A stretch of 7,093 nucleotides of DNA, from contig CAIOTP010000156.1 in NCBI GenBank assembly GCA_903861235.1, positions 1-7,093 of the forward strand. Reading direction: 5' to 3'. The translations under genes and the position numbers were made by a program. This document shows, in pieces, positions 6,224 to 7,093 of this stretch. A model generated the notes under the pieces. That model was not told the DNA's origin. It did no database searches and saw only the letters and a list, made by a program, of their open reading frames with translations. This DNA is from an uncultured bacterium. Its GTDB lineage: Bacteria; Planctomycetota; Phycisphaerae; Phycisphaerales; SM1A02. The number at the start of each line of letters is the position of its first letter. The first letter of the stretch is position 1.

Positions 6224-7058
6224 GTCCAGTGGAATCTACGCGCATCCCGACCTGTACGCCGCCTTTCACCAGCTCGAGCCCGAACTTGTCGACGCGGCGC
6301 TGGACTGGGCGCGGCGTGCGGTGCGCCCCGCCAAGGCTGGCCTGCGTCGCCGTCGCCCGCCGGGCACCGGACTGAAGCATGTCCACCGCGTGTACGAGCC
6401 TGGTTGCGGTCCCGGCCAGTGGCTGGCGGTCTTCGCGCGCATGGGGTGCCAGGTCTTCGGGCTGGACATGGAGCCGGCCATGGCGAGGTCGGCGCAGCTC
6501 GCGGTGCAGCGAGCCACCGTGTACGCGGGCGACATGTCCGCTCCGCCGTCCGAGCTTCTGGAGGAGGCCACCGCGGAACCGTTCGACCTGGCCTTGAACC
6601 TGCACGGCACGGCCGGCCACCTGCCCTCGCTCGAGGCGGTCGAGCGGCACCTCCGCTCCGTCTGGCTCATGCTGCGGCCCGGCGGCGTCTACCTGTGGGG
6701 CCTCACCGTGCGAAGCGGACGGAAGTCCAGCGAGCCCATGGTGCTCGGCGAATATGGTCCGCGCCCGGTGGCGGGCGGCGGCATGGCCTCGCTTCGGAGC
6801 CTCTCGCTGGGCGCAGCGGCCGGAAGCCCCTACGAGCGCATCCAGCACCTCATGATGACCTTCGGCGTGAAGGACGCCGGCCCCCTCATCGCCGAGACCT
6901 ACGACCTCGTCACCTTTCCATTGCCGTGGGTGAAGCGGGCCCTGCGGCACACCGGTCCCTGGCAGCTGGTGGAGGCGCGTTCCATGCTCGCGGACGGTTT
7001 CCCCAGGATCCGCCTCGGACCGGAATCGAGCGACGTCACGCTGGTCCTCCGCAAGTGA
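6222..7058 (+). CDS. Class I SAM-dependent methyltransferase, substrate unknown
   Basis: The 278-residue soluble protein has a Rossmann-type SAM-binding fold. The N-terminus IYAHPDLYAAF (5-15) is typical of small-molecule methyltransferases that open with a Y-x-x-P-x-x-Y segment. Motif I is VYEPGCGPGQWL (57-68), the acidic ribose-binding loop is GLDMEPAM (80-87), motif III is GDMS (103-106), then FDLALNLHGTAGHL (121-134) and LRPGGVYLWG (151-160). The C-terminus finishes in a beta-strand, SDVTLVLRK. An Arg/Lys-rich stretch (31-52, with LRRRRPP) sits between the first helix and motif I and is longer than I expect for the fold. The frame is open upstream to 5712, but the ATG at 6222 gives the family N-terminus. 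The start codon overlaps that of the divergent DNA methyltransferase by 2 bases. No catalytic residue or partner gene points to a substrate; a DNA substrate is unlikely because NPPY/F-type motifs are absent. Confidence 0.85.
   Translation: MSSGIYAHPDLYAAFHQLEPELVDAALDWARRAVRPAKAGLRRRRPPGTGLKHVHRVYEPGCGPGQWLAVFARMGCQVFGLDMEPAMARSAQLAVQRATVYAGDMSAPPSELLEEATAEPFDLALNLHGTAGHLPSLEAVERHLRSVWLMLRPGGVYLWGLTVRSGRKSSEPMVLGEYGPRPVAGGGMASLRSLSLGAAAGSPYERIQHLMMTFGVKDAGPLIAETYDLVTFPLPWVKRALRHTGPWQLVEARSMLADGFPRIRLGPESSDVTLVLRK
6233..6238 (-). promoter_or_regulatory. -10-like element (TAGATT, minus strand) for the DNA methyltransferase
   Basis: On the minus strand TAGATT (6238-6233) agrees with TATAAT at four of six positions and ends 9 bases before the ATG at 6223-6221, which would give a leader of only a few bases. 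It lies within codons 4-6 of the divergent SAM methyltransferase. No Shine-Dalgarno sequence and no convincing -35 hexamer are visible. Confidence 0.42.
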
Positions 7059-7093
7059 AACAGGGACGGGCCACCCGTGCCGCCACCCGGAAC
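7059..7093. other. 35-base tail after the SAM methyltransferase
   Basis: ACGGG (7066-7070) can pair with CCCGT (7074-7078) around a 3-base loop, 7 bases after the stop codon. The stem is only 5 bp and no T-run follows before the window ends, so a terminator cannot be asserted. Nothing else is visible. Confidence 0.2.

Overview
The window is a GC-rich, gene-dense bacterial chromosome segment with almost no intergenic space. Several genes start at an ATG that has no Shine-Dalgarno sequence but has a TANNNT (-10-like) hexamer 6 to 9 bases upstream, which suggests leaderless or near-leaderless transcripts. Together with the DUF481-like outer-membrane barrel end and the protein set, this points to a Gram-negative, high-GC lineage. 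A planctomycete (Phycisphaerae-like) is my best guess, but no taxonomic marker is present and this is inference only.

Layout. Positions 1-224 (+) hold the 3' end of a gene whose product ends like an outer-membrane beta-barrel. A short gap with a good ribosome binding site leads to a compact mscL (246-620, +), the large-conductance mechanosensitive channel; it lacks the usual C-terminal cytoplasmic helix. A 69-base gap with two small inverted repeats and a -10-like element precedes a full-length OPT-family transporter (690-2909, +). Its stop codon lies 3 bases from the stop of a convergent gene for a Na+/phosphate symporter-like protein with a PhoU-like tail (2913-4553, -). That gene overlaps by 4 bases (ATGA) the end of an upstream gene for a gamma-type N6-adenine DNA methyltransferase with a TaqI-like target-recognition region (4550-6223, -), so the two form a tightly coupled pair. 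Divergent from it, a class I SAM-dependent methyltransferase gene (6222-7058, +) starts on the same CATG tetranucleotide: the two start codons overlap by 2 bases.

Function. The left half is cell-envelope and osmotic/solute transport (outer-membrane barrel, MscL, OPT, Na/Pi symporter-like protein). The right half has two unrelated methyltransferases back to back. The DNA methyltransferase has no nuclease domain, and no endonuclease or specificity gene is present in the window, so it appears to be an orphan here. No RNA gene, insertion sequence, CRISPR array or integrase was found. The most unusual structure is the shared divergent start at 6221-6224, where each gene's putative core promoter lies inside the other gene's coding sequence. 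The coupling of a DNA methyltransferase to a phosphate-transport-type gene is the second point of interest.
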